Assembly: GCA_012839475.1 (NCBI GenBank)
Contig: DUNG01000012.1
Coordinates: 1 to 62,497 of the forward strand
Length of the DNA stretch: 62,497 bases
Source of the DNA: Petrimonas sp.
GTDB taxonomy: Bacteria > Bacteroidota > Bacteroidia > Bacteroidales > Dysgonomonadaceae
Direction: 5' to 3'
Position numbers and translations under genes: made by a program. A model generated the notes under the pieces. It made no database searches. It saw only the letters and a program-made list of their open reading frames with translations, and was not told the DNA's origin. Of this stretch, positions 17,696 through 27,743 are shown piece by piece (within the stretch, counting starts at the first letter, position 1; every line of letters starts with the position of its first letter).

Positions 17696-17751
17696 GTGCC
17701 AAATTTTGGCACTAAAATGGGTCAATATTTCATTTTGGCACAGAATTCGCT
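17696..17751 (+). promoter_or_regulatory. groESL control region: palindrome plus sigma-54-like promoter
   Basis: GTGCCAAATTTTGGCAC (17696-17712) is a perfect 8-bp palindrome around one base. TTTTGGCAC recurs at 17733-17741, and from it TGGCAC-N5-TCGCT (17736-17751) fits the sigma-54 -24/-12 layout with GG and GC correctly spaced. A start about 12 bases on would leave a leader of near 48 bases before groES at 17810. No CIRCE element (TTAGCACTC-N9-GAGTGCTAA) is present. The palindrome could instead be a repressor site. Confidence 0.5.
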
Positions 17752-17809
17752 AATTGAATAGTGTCAAATTGAAATCAATTAACAGTCACATTTAAAATAT
17801 TTATCAAGT

Positions 17810-18082
17810 ATGAAGATTAAACCATTGGCAGACAGGGTGCTGGTTAAACCGGCTGCTGCAGAAGAGAAGACAGTGAGTGGAATCATTATCCCGGATACGG
17901 CAAAAGAGAAGCCGCTAAAGGGCGAGGTAATCGCCGTGGGGAAAGGGACGAAAAAAGAGGAGATGGTTGTGAAGCCGGGCGATAAGGTACTCTACGGGAA
18001 GTACGCGGGTACGGAAATAGAGCTTGACGGTGTGGAACACCTCATCATGCGTCAGTCCGATATCCTGGCAATCCTGGGCTAA
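17810..18082 (+). CDS. groES: Co-chaperonin GroES
   Basis: A 90-residue Cpn10 protein. It opens [14 protein letters not shown] and carries the mobile loop ([18 protein letters not shown], about residues 18-35) that docks on GroEL, followed by [22 protein letters not shown] heptamer caps the GroEL folding chamber in the cytoplasm. It lies 110 bases upstream of groL and forms one stress operon with it. Confidence 0.97.
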   Translation: MKIKPLADRVLVKPAAAEEKTVSGIIIPDTAKEKPLKGEVIAVGKGTKKEEMVVKPGDKVLYGKYAGTEIELDGVEHLIMRQSDILAILG

Positions 18083-18171
18083 AAAATAATTTTAAAAAGG
18101 GCACAAGGCCGCTACGCGTAGCAGTTACGCGATAAATGGGTAAATGGCACGAGTCCCGAAAAATAACGTAA

Positions 18172-19827
<1,656 letters not shown>

Positions 19828-19872
19828 AAACGCGATATCTCCGCTAATTTTAATGTTAATTAGATCGTTTAT

Positions 19873-19917
19873 AAAGCGCGTGACGGGAATGAAAGTCTCT
19901 TCGTCACGCGCTTTTTT
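19873..19917 (+). terminator. Intrinsic terminator of groESL
   Basis: AAAGCGCGTGACG pairs perfectly with CGTCACGCGCTTT, 13 bp, with a 16-base loop, followed by a T run. It sits about 45 bases after the groL stop. Confidence 0.9.
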
Positions 19918-20085
19918 AAGATGTGGACCTTGAATGTAAGATGAACAGGAACGAATAGGAATGAGCCATTGACAGTGGTGGATTGTTGACTATAATACGG
20001 TCTTGAACAAACGGTAACTGGAAAGTAGAGTGTGGAAAGTGTAAAAAAGTAACCAGAACGTAACAATTTTCATGTTTATTTGTAG

Positions 20086-20093
20086 TACATTTG
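20086..20093 (+). promoter_or_regulatory. -7 promoter box of the TonB receptor operon
   Basis: TACATTTG is an exact match to TAnnTTTG. The upstream -33 position is only TTTT-like. The box is 32 bases before the ATG at 20126, giving a short leader. Confidence 0.5.
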
Positions 20094-20125
20094 CGTTGTT
20101 TCCAAAACTTAAACATCAAATATTT

Positions 20126-23100
20126 ATGACAAAGAGATTGAAATTTTTAACAGCGGCTCTTTTGGTGATGTTCGCTGCCGCAGTGCAAGCGCAGGTAACC
20201 ACCTCCAGTATGAGCGGACGGGTTTCCGATACCGAGGGAGCAGTGATTGGTGCCACCGTGATTGCCACGCATGAACCTTCGGGAACAACGTACGGGACGG
20301 TGACCAATATGGAGGGCCGTTTCAACTTGAACGGTATGCGCGTGGGAGGACCTTACACGGTAGAGATTTCTTACGTGGGGTACGGTACCAGTACCACGAG
20401 CAACATCACCCTGAGCCTGGGTGAGAACTACGTGTTGAACGTGGTACTCTCCGAAGAGGCCACCACGTTGGATGAGGTGGTGGTGACGGCACTTCGTACC
20501 AAGTTTACTACCGAGAAAACGGGAGCAGTAACGAATATCACGAATGCCCAGATAGATAATTTACCCACGGTGACTCGAAGTATCATGGATGTGACCCGTC
20601 TATCGCCTTACGGGGGTAACGGCATGAGCTTTGTCGGAACCGACGGTCGTACGGCCAATTTTACCGTAGACGGTGCCAACTTCAACAACAACTTCGGTCT
20701 GAGTTCAGCTCTCCCCGGTGGGGGTAACCCGATCTCTATCGAAGCGATCGAGGAGTTGCAGGTTGTGATTGCTCCGTACGATGTTCGTCAGACCAACTTT
20801 ATCGGTGGGGGCGTGAACGCCATTACCAAGTCGGGTACTAACACCCTAAGGGCCAGTGCCTATACCTACCATAGGAACGAGAATATGCGGGGAGACCTCG
20901 TTAGGGACCGGGTAATCGAAGGGGCGCGTGAAAGGGATCGCAATACTACTTACGGTTTCACCGCGGGTGGCCCCATTATCAAGAACAAGTTGTTCTTCTT
21001 CGTAAACGCGGAGATGGCAAAAATCCCGACTGTTGTTAACCGTTGGAGGGCCTCTACAAATGGTGTGGCTAATCCGGATAGTTACATTTCCCGCACCACG
21101 GAGAGTGATCTCAAGCGCGTTTCTGATTTTGTTAGGGATAAGTATGGTTATGAAACCGGTTCATATTCCAACTTCCCGGCGGATGAGAGCAACTACAAGT
21201 TGCTTGCCCGGTTGGACTGGAACATCTCGAACAGGCATCGCCTGGCGTTGCGGTACAACTACACCAAAAATCTCTCGTGGAGATCGCCTAACGCCACCTC
21301 TATGGACGGGGGTACCCGCGTATCGGAGGCCAGAATGTCGCAAGCATCCATGTCGTTTGCCAATTCAATGTACTCTCAAGATAACCTGGTACACTCCTTC
21401 TCGTTCGACCTGAATAGCCGCTTGGCGGATAACCTGTCGAACCAATTCCTGGCTACCTTCTCCAAGCTGGACGATGTGCGCGGATCGACCTCGTCGGAAT
21501 TCCCCTTTATTGATATTTTGAAAGATGAACAGGCATACATGTCGCTGGGATACGAGCTGTTTACCTGGAACAACGGCGTGCACAACAACGTGCTGAACAT
21601 TAAAGATGAACTCACCTACTACATGGGGAACCACAAGGTGTTAGGAGGTATCGCTTACGAGTATATGATGGCGGATAACGCCTATATGCGTAACGGAACA
21701 GGATATTACCGCTATTTGAGCCTCGACGACTTCTTAAGTGGTGCGACACCTGAAATCGTGAACCTGACCTACGGGTATGACGGCGAGAGTAACCCAGCGG
21801 CACGTGTAAGGATGAACAAGATAGGTGCTTACGTGCAAGACGATTGGAGCGTGAACGAGAAGTTCAAGCTCTCGTACGGCTTCCGTGTTGACGGGCTTTT
21901 CTTTAATAATGCCGACCTGATGACTAACCAGGCTATTTATGAGATCGACTACTCGGGTCGCCGTGTTGACACCGGTAAGTGGCCATCGGCAAATATCATC
22001 CTTTCTCCTCGTGTGGGATTCGTGTGGGATGCTTTTGGAGATAATAGCTTGAAAGTACGTGGGGGTACCGGTCTCTTCTCAGGTAAATTGCCGCTCGTCT
22101 TTTTCACCAATATGCCTACTAACGGTGGAATGGTGCAGTACCAAGCGCAAATCAACGCGAAAGAAGCGGAAAAGAAAGGGTTTTCTATGGACACGTTTGC
22201 CGGTGGCCTGGTAACGGATGCCAATGGTAAGGCTACCCTGGCGGCACTGTATGATAAGTTGACCTCTTTAGGCTATCCCACCACCGTTTCGCCCGAAGAT
22301 GGTACGGTTCCATCATCAATTTCCGGCGTGGATGAGAAGTTCAAGATGCCGCAAGTGTGGAAAACCTCGCTGGCTGTTGACTACGCCTTCCCGACTCCTT
22401 TCCCCTCCTCCGTAACGGTGGAAGGAATCTTTAACAAAACCATCAACGGCGTCACCATGACCGACTGGAGTATCCCGTACGTGGGTGGTTTCGCACGCTT
22501 CAACGGGGTGGATAACCGTCCCATTTATCCCGACGGGTACCGCGAAGGCACGAAGGCGTTTATCCTCTCCAATACCAGCCGCGGTTACGGCTGGTCGGCA
22601 AATATCACGCTTAACGCCCAACCCACGGAACAGCTTAGCGTGATGGCCGCCTACACGCGCACGGTGGCTAAAGACGTAACCGGTATGCCTGGTTCGAACG
22701 CCGAATCGGCTTTCACTTACGTGCCTACCGTGGAGGGCCCCAACCACATCAAGCTGCACAACTCGCAGTACAACACGCCTGACCGGTTGGTTGCTTCGCT
22801 TACGGCGCACGATAAGGGTGGCAATCACTACAGCCTTATCTACGAGGCATGGCGCGGTGGAGCCAACTACTCCTTCATGACGGTAAATGACATCAATAAC
22901 GACGGGTATAATTACGACGCTGTCTACGTGCCTACCGATGATGAGGTGGCCACCAGGCAGTTCCGTTTCGTGTCGAAAGACGATGAAACCCGTTTCATGG
23001 ACTACGTACACGCTAATGATTACTTGAAAAACAGGCAAGGCAAGTACGCCGAACCGTACAGCGTCTACTCTCCCTGGGTGCATCGGATTGACTTCAGCTA

Positions 23101-23392
23101 CAAGCACGATTTCGTGTTGAATGTGGCTAACACCAAGCACACGCTTCAATTCAGCTTAGACGTGAAAAACGTGATGAACCTGTTCAACTCCAAATGGGGG
23201 GTAGCCAAATACCTGAACCCTGCTATTGGTTCCGAGGCCCGTATCATCCGGTACGAAGGGGTGGATGTAGATGGTGTAGCTACGTATTCCACGCCCGCTT
23301 CCATCAATGGTGATACCGAAACGTTCACCCCGAGCTACTCGTTGGGTCAATGTTGGTACGCGTCAGTAGGTATCAAGTATATTTTCAATTAA
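20126..23392 (+). CDS. Oar-like TonB-dependent outer membrane receptor
   Basis: A 1088-residue outer membrane protein, started at MTKRLKFLTAALL (20126), which opens the signal peptide ending AVQAQ. The order is a carboxypeptidase-regulatory-like beta sandwich (about residues 25-110), a plug domain beginning near TLDEVVVTALRTKF, then a beta-barrel ending in an aromatic-containing strand (VGIKYIFN). The lack of SusC-specific features and of a SusD partner, and the plug wording, favour the Oar/CarbReg class. Such receptors move large or scarce substrates through the outer membrane using TonB energy. The next gene, 46 bases on, is an OB-fold lipoprotein that may present the substrate. Confidence 0.85.
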   Translation: MTKRLKFLTAALLVMFAAAVQAQVTTSSMSGRVSDTEGAVIGATVIATHEPSGTTYGTVTNMEGRFNLNGMRVGGPYTVEISYVGYGTSTTSNITLSLGENYVLNVVLSEEATTLDEVVVTALRTKFTTEKTGAVTNITNAQIDNLPTVTRSIMDVTRLSPYGGNGMSFVGTDGRTANFTVDGANFNNNFGLSSALPGGGNPISIEAIEELQVVIAPYDVRQTNFIGGGVNAITKSGTNTLRASAYTYHRNENMRGDLVRDRVIEGARERDRNTTYGFTAGGPIIKNKLFFFVNAEMAKIPTVVNRWRASTNGVANPDSYISRTTESDLKRVSDFVRDKYGYETGSYSNFPADESNYKLLARLDWNISNRHRLALRYNYTKNLSWRSPNATSMDGGTRVSEARMSQASMSFANSMYSQDNLVHSFSFDLNSRLADNLSNQFLATFSKLDDVRGSTSSEFPFIDILKDEQAYMSLGYELFTWNNGVHNNVLNIKDELTYYMGNHKVLGGIAYEYMMADNAYMRNGTGYYRYLSLDDFLSGATPEIVNLTYGYDGESNPAARVRMNKIGAYVQDDWSVNEKFKLSYGFRVDGLFFNNADLMTNQAIYEIDYSGRRVDTGKWPSANIILSPRVGFVWDAFGDNSLKVRGGTGLFSGKLPLVFFTNMPTNGGMVQYQAQINAKEAEKKGFSMDTFAGGLVTDANGKATLAALYDKLTSLGYPTTVSPEDGTVPSSISGVDEKFKMPQVWKTSLAVDYAFPTPFPSSVTVEGIFNKTINGVTMTDWSIPYVGGFARFNGVDNRPIYPDGYREGTKAFILSNTSRGYGWSANITLNAQPTEQLSVMAAYTRTVAKDVTGMPGSNAESAFTYVPTVEGPNHIKLHNSQYNTPDRLVASLTAHDKGGNHYSLIYEAWRGGANYSFMTVNDINNDGYNYDAVYVPTDDEVATRQFRFVSKDDETRFMDYVHANDYLKNRQGKYAEPYSVYSPWVHRIDFSYKHDFVLNVANTKHTLQFSLDVKNVMNLFNSKWGVAKYLNPAIGSEARIIRYEGVDVDGVATYSTPASINGDTETFTPSYSLGQCWYASVGIKYIFN

Positions 23393-23438
23393 ATGATAAC
23401 GAGGTGCATACACCCTAATATAAAAATCAAACTATCGT

Positions 23439-25532
23439 ATGAAACTAAAATATCTATTTCCATTTTTTATCGCGACGCTTATCCTGGCGGTTAGCTGCGC
23501 CGATGAACCGGTAGTAACGCTCCTTGACGAGATACAAGTGTCGTCGTCCTACGTGGCTATCCCAGAAGGGGGAGGTTCTGCCTCCATTACTATAACGGCT
23601 AAGGATAGTTGGACGGCGGAGAAGGTGACTACCGATAAAGACCCGGTTGAATGGTTGACCCTCTCTTCCACCTCGGGAAGTGCCGGCGAGAGTCAGGTTA
23701 CCTTTTCCGCACAAAAGACGATTGATGGCCGCTCTGCGGAAATTCTGATTCGTAGTGGTGACAAGACGCAGCGAATAAATGTTATGCAGGGCTTGATGAA
23801 GATAGCTATGGCCAAGGCGGCGGAGGTAAATGCCGCTCCCGATGGGAAAACATTCCGTATCACGGGCGTTTGTACGAAAATAGTAAACACGCTATATGGT
23901 AACTGGTACCTGACCGATGAGACAGGTGAAGTGTATATATACGGTACGCTTGATAAAAAAGGGAATACGAAAAATTTCCTGAGTCTCGGTCTAGAAGTTG
24001 GGGATGAGGTAACCATTGAAGGGCCCAAATCTTCCTACAAGGGGAATCCGCAAATGGTGGATGTAACGGTTATAAAGATCAACAAGTCATTGATAAAGGT
24101 GGACTCCGTTGAAAACGAGGTGCTCCCCATGGAAGGGGGCGAATTTACCGCTTATCTCACCTGCAAGGGCGAAGGGGTATCGGTAGATATCCCGGAGGAT
24201 GCCAAATCGTGGTTGGCCATCTCCTCCATTCAATCGAAAGGGGAGAACGTGGTGGTGAAATTTATCGCGGCGGCCAACGAAGGTGGTGACCGCGAAACCA
24301 CCCTTACGTTCCATACCGTTAAGGATTCGAAGAAGTATTCCACGGAAACGATGCTTACCCAAAAAGGTGCCATCGTGAAAGCTACCGTGGCGGAATTTTT
24401 GGCAGCTCCGGTAGGCAATACTCAGTATCGTTTGTCGGGAGCCGTTACTAAAATCGACAACAACAACGATGGTCGTCTATACTTGCGTGACTTTTCCGGG
24501 GAGACTTACGTGTATAAAATTCAGGACTATACGGCAAACTCTTTGAAAGTGGGTGATATCATCACGCTTGTAGGAAAACGAGCCGAGTATAATGGTAACC
24601 CGCAAATGAGCGGTGCCGTCCTGGAGAATGTGATTCCCGTAACCCCCGCCACCATTGCCGAAGTGCTGACAAAACCCGTGGACAAGAATGTCTATTTCAT
24701 GATAACCGCCTCAATTAAAGAGATTCAAAATCAGGATTACGGTAATATCGTTTTGAAAGAGGGCGATAGTGAGATCTTGATGTATGGTTGTTATCCAGGT
24801 TACGGTGCTACCGGTGATGATAGAAAAGGGTTGATTAACGCCAAAGGGATTAAAGCGGGTGACAATATAACTGTCATTGCAACAAGGGGAGAATATGGCG
24901 GAACGCCTCAACTATCCAATGGCTTTTATCTCAGTCATGAAAGCGGAGATATTCAGTCGCTAAGTATAGCGGAGTTCTTGGCAGCCCCGGTTGGCGACAC
25001 ACGGTATCGTTTGTCTGGAGCGGTTACTAAAATCGACAATAACAATGACGGTCGGCTATATTTACGAGACTATTCTGGAGAAGCTTATGTGTTTAAAATT
25101 CAAGATTACACGGCAAATTCTTTGAAGGAGGGCGATATCATCACCCTCGTTGGAAAACGTGCCGAGTATAATGGTAACCCGCAAATGAGCGGGGCCGTGC
25201 TGGAGGAGGTGAAAGCCGTGACCGCGGTTACCATTGCCGAGGTGCTGGCAAAACCTGTGGACAAGAATGTCTATTTCATGATAACCGCCTCAATTACAGA
25301 AATTCAAAATGATGTTTATGGCAATATCGTTTTGAAAGAGGGCGATAGTGAGATTTTGATGTATGGTTGTTATCCAGGCTACGGTGCTACCGGAGATGAT
25401 AGAAAAGGGTTGATTGACGCCAAAGGAATTAAAGTTGGTGACATGATTACCGTCATTGCAACTAGGGGTGACTATAAAGGAACGCCTCAACTTGCCAATG
25501 GCTTTTACTTTAGCCACGAAAGTGTGGAATAA
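23439..25532 (+). CDS. BACON and OB-fold repeat lipoprotein
   Basis: A 697-residue surface-type lipoprotein with lipobox LAVSC at residues 17-21. The first BACON-like domain spans about 28-115, followed by an OB-fold-like domain (about 120-215), a second BACON-like domain (about 220-310), and four more OB-like units in two near-identical modules (about 318-510 and 511-697). OB units show the pattern YRLSGAVTKI...GRLYLRD, then GDIITLVGKRAEYNGNPQM. No catalytic domain is visible. OB units like these often accompany secreted nucleases, and BACON domains often bind glycans or mucin, so a binding role is likely but the ligand is open. It probably works with the TonB receptor just upstream. Confidence 0.75.
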   Translation: MKLKYLFPFFIATLILAVSCADEPVVTLLDEIQVSSSYVAIPEGGGSASITITAKDSWTAEKVTTDKDPVEWLTLSSTSGSAGESQVTFSAQKTIDGRSAEILIRSGDKTQRINVMQGLMKIAMAKAAEVNAAPDGKTFRITGVCTKIVNTLYGNWYLTDETGEVYIYGTLDKKGNTKNFLSLGLEVGDEVTIEGPKSSYKGNPQMVDVTVIKINKSLIKVDSVENEVLPMEGGEFTAYLTCKGEGVSVDIPEDAKSWLAISSIQSKGENVVVKFIAAANEGGDRETTLTFHTVKDSKKYSTETMLTQKGAIVKATVAEFLAAPVGNTQYRLSGAVTKIDNNNDGRLYLRDFSGETYVYKIQDYTANSLKVGDIITLVGKRAEYNGNPQMSGAVLENVIPVTPATIAEVLTKPVDKNVYFMITASIKEIQNQDYGNIVLKEGDSEILMYGCYPGYGATGDDRKGLINAKGIKAGDNITVIATRGEYGGTPQLSNGFYLSHESGDIQSLSIAEFLAAPVGDTRYRLSGAVTKIDNNNDGRLYLRDYSGEAYVFKIQDYTANSLKEGDIITLVGKRAEYNGNPQMSGAVLEEVKAVTAVTIAEVLAKPVDKNVYFMITASITEIQNDVYGNIVLKEGDSEILMYGCYPGYGATGDDRKGLIDAKGIKVGDMITVIATRGDYKGTPQLANGFYFSHESVE
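24390..25529 (+). repeat. Tandem 579-bp duplication inside the OB-fold lipoprotein gene
   Basis: The unit 24390-24968 (193 codons) is followed directly by a second copy at 24969-25529. Long stretches match almost base for base, for example around 24440-24500 against 25020-25080 and 24680-24830 against 25260-25410, while linkers differ. The high nucleotide match suggests a recent duplication or gene conversion. Confidence 0.9.
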
Positions 25533-25646
25533 GACAAGCGCCTCGTTTTTGTTATCGTGATCATCCCGATCACTTGACTTGAACAAGTGAATATGGTGTT
25601 CTAAGAAAAACGTGCCATGTAAATTGCACGGAAAGCGATGAAAGGG

Positions 25647-25682
25647 AAAGGGTAGCCTCAAAACGAGGCTGCCCTTTTTATT
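25647..25682 (+). terminator. Intrinsic terminator after the TonB/OB lipoprotein unit
   Basis: AAAGGGTAGCCTC pairs with GAGGCTGCCCTTT through one wobble pair around a five-base loop (AAAAC), followed by a T run. It lies about 115 bases after the lipoprotein stop. Confidence 0.88.
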
Positions 25683-25698
25683 CACCTACCCATTTTAA

Positions 25699-25730
25699 TT
25701 TGCCCGTTTTCGCTAAAATAAATACCTTTG
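25699..25730 (+). promoter_or_regulatory. Well-formed Bacteroidetes promoter
   Basis: TTTG (25699-25702), 20 bases, then TACCTTTG (25723-25730): both the -33 and the -7 consensus boxes are exact. It would drive the CBM9-like gene and the kinase after it, with a leader of roughly 75 bases. Confidence 0.75.
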
Positions 25731-25812
25731 TCTGGGTTAAGTAAAACACGTTCGTTAAGCAAATTATGGCTATACATACCGTGTCGGATTAATAAGAAAG
25801 GAAAGGTGAAAA

Positions 25813-26460
25813 ATGAAAACATTACAGGTGCCCTATCAGAACATCTCATCAAACGAAACAACATTCGATCGTGTCAAATTGATGTTAGAGGCCGCTGCAA
25901 TGGCTGATATCGATCAGGTGAACTGGCAGGAGAGTTTTCCCAAGTTTCTCCCCGTTAAGGTTAGGGTAGCGCATGATGGGGATTGGCTTTACCTTCATTA
26001 CACGGTGACCGGTGAACAGATTCGAGCGGCCAACACCCAAGATTTCGGATCGGTGTGGGAAGATAGCTGTGTGGAGTTTTTCATGCAACGAGAGGATGAA
26101 AAGGGGTACCGTAACTTCGAGTGTAACGTGCTGGGCGTGTTGCTTGCACGGCAGCATGAATCGAGGGAGCAAGGGGTGTCGCAGACCGGTAAGATGCCGG
26201 ACATCTTCCGTCATGGAACCGTCATCCATCGGTACGAGGGTGATACGCAGGTGTCCGATTGGACAATGTACCTCGAGATACCAAAGCAAGCGATGGGGTT
26301 TGCCGACCATGAAACGCTTGCCGGACAACGAATACGTGCCAATTTTTACAAGTGTGGCGACAAAACACCAGAGCCCCACTTTTTGAGCTGGAACCCTATT
26401 GATACGCCGGAGCCGGACTTCCATCTCCCCAGGTTCTTTGGCCTACTGGAACTGGAATAA
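25813..26460 (+). CDS. Carbohydrate-binding family 9-like protein
   Basis: A 215-residue protein of the CBM9-like beta-sandwich type. It shows the family pattern VRVAHDGDWLYLHY, SVWEDSCVEFFM (about residues 75-86), a middle strand pair with YLEIP, and a closing segment LSWNPIDTPEPDFHLPRFFG. It has no signal peptide, so it is predicted to be cytoplasmic, as is common for such stand-alone proteins in Bacteroidales. The next gene, 24 bases on, is a sugar-kinase-like phosphotransferase, which suggests sugar handling. The ligand is unknown. Confidence 0.78.
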   Translation: MKTLQVPYQNISSNETTFDRVKLMLEAAAMADIDQVNWQESFPKFLPVKVRVAHDGDWLYLHYTVTGEQIRAANTQDFGSVWEDSCVEFFMQREDEKGYRNFECNVLGVLLARQHESREQGVSQTGKMPDIFRHGTVIHRYEGDTQVSDWTMYLEIPKQAMGFADHETLAGQRIRANFYKCGDKTPEPHFLSWNPIDTPEPDFHLPRFFGLLELE

Positions 26461-26484
26461 CAATACCTAAAACAGATAGAGAGA

Positions 26485-27585
26485 ATGAAAGAGACAAGCC
26501 GACTAAAAGAGATCGTTTTTCAATTCGTCGTTAGAGATGACCGCACCGAGGTGAAACCCCTTGGGAAAGGGCATATCAACGACTCGTACAAGGTGACCGC
26601 GGGTAGGAACCCGTACGTGTTGCAACGCGTGAATCACCACATTTTTCAAAATGTACCCGAGCTCCAGGATAACATCCATAGGGTTACCTCCCATATTCGG
26701 AAGAAGTTGCAGGAGCAAGGCGCAACAGATATCGACCGAAAGGTGCTCACGTTACTGCCCACGCGCGAGGGGAAGTTGTACTACAAGGATAAAGCGGGGA
26801 ACTTCTGGCGGATGATGCATTTCATCACGGACAGCAAGAGCTACGACGAGATAAACCCGGAGTTAGCCTACAGGGCGGGGATAGCCTTTGGCGAATTTCA
26901 AAGTATGCTTGCCGATATACCTGGTGAACCGCTGTTCGAAACCATTCCCGATTTTCATAACATGGAGGCGCGGCTGAAAACGTTTCGGGAATCGGTAAAA
27001 GCGGACAGGGCGGGTCGGATGAAAGATAAAGAGGTGGCTAACTTGGTGAAGGAGATAGAGGATCGGGCCGAAGAGATGTGCAAAGCAGAAAGGCTACACC
27101 GCGAAGGGAAGCTCCCGAAACGCATCAACCATTGCGATACCAAGGTGAACAACATCCTGTTCGATAATGAGGATAGGGTACTCTGCGTGGTAGACCTGGA
27201 TACGGTGATGCCGGGCTACGTGCTGTCCGACTTCGGGGACTTCATCCGTACGGGAGCCAATACCGGAGCGGAGGACGATAAAAACCTCGATAACGTGGGG
27301 GTCGATCTTGCCATATTTGAGGCGTACACCAAGGGGTACCTGGAGAAAGCGGCCTCGTTTTTGACGGAGGTGGAGGTGGAGAACCTGGCATTCGGGGCGA
27401 AATTGCTCACTTATATGCAGACCGTCCGCTTCTTTACAGACTACATCGATGGTGACACCTATTACAAGATCGCGTACGCCGAGCATAACCTCGTACGGAC
27501 CCGTGCTCAGTTTAAATTGTTACTTAGCTTGGAGAAAAATTTCCAGGAGATGCAACGTATCGTGAAGGAAGCCGCGGGGAAGTAA
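26485..27585 (+). CDS. Phosphotransferase (APH fold), N-acetylhexosamine kinase-like
   Basis: A 366-residue protein of the aminoglycoside phosphotransferase/choline kinase fold. The N-lobe has LGKGHINDSYKV and YVLQRVN; the catalytic loop is INHCDTKVNNILFD (Asp and Asn, about residues 214-227) and the metal-binding Asp lies in VVDLDTVMPG. Length and wording resemble the NahK group, which phosphorylates GlcNAc/GalNAc at C1 in salvage of host sugars, but other sugars are possible. It is probably co-transcribed with the CBM9-like gene. Confidence 0.72.
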   Translation: MKETSRLKEIVFQFVVRDDRTEVKPLGKGHINDSYKVTAGRNPYVLQRVNHHIFQNVPELQDNIHRVTSHIRKKLQEQGATDIDRKVLTLLPTREGKLYYKDKAGNFWRMMHFITDSKSYDEINPELAYRAGIAFGEFQSMLADIPGEPLFETIPDFHNMEARLKTFRESVKADRAGRMKDKEVANLVKEIEDRAEEMCKAERLHREGKLPKRINHCDTKVNNILFDNEDRVLCVVDLDTVMPGYVLSDFGDFIRTGANTGAEDDKNLDNVGVDLAIFEAYTKGYLEKAASFLTEVEVENLAFGAKLLTYMQTVRFFTDYIDGDTYYKIAYAEHNLVRTRAQFKLLLSLEKNFQEMQRIVKEAAGK

Positions 27586-27648
27586 TCGATTAATGCGGTT
27601 AGGGTTAACAAACGCCCTTTTCATCTGTTCTACTTTAAGCAAGCCAGT

Positions 27649-27680
27649 GGCAAAATGATTGGCTAATGCGATATTTTGCC
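27649..27680. repeat. Inverted repeat upstream of yceD
   Basis: GGCAAAAT (27649-27656) and ATTTTGCC (27673-27680) are perfect complements separated by 16 bases, about 65 bases before the yceD start. No T run follows. It could be an operator or a weak hairpin in the leader. Confidence 0.4.
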
Positions 27681-27743
27681 CTGAAACGGGTAAAGTAAAG
27701 AAAAAATTGCTATCTTCGCGTCGCTTTATTTTTGAGGAAAAAG

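Larger units (their letters stand above)
17415..17809. other. Divergent region between ABC importer and groESL
   Basis: This 395-base stretch holds the promoter region of the importer on the minus strand and of groESL on the plus strand. The groES-proximal half contains the TTTTGGCAC elements and the direct repeat listed separately. The importer-proximal half has a small CCTAC...GTAGG hairpin near 17568-17590 but no recognised riboswitch. I see no gene. Confidence 0.5.

Noticed and set aside
17641-17809. CIRCE/HrcA operator for groESL
   Set aside because: The palindrome present is GTGCCAAA-T-TTTGGCAC with a one-base centre, not TTAGCACTC-N9-GAGTGCTAA.
27648-27664. Third sigma-54-like site, TGGCAA-N5-TTGG, before yceD
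   Set aside because: It lacks the -12 GC and the final C of TGGCAC; it is part of the inverted repeat there and not convincing as a promoter.
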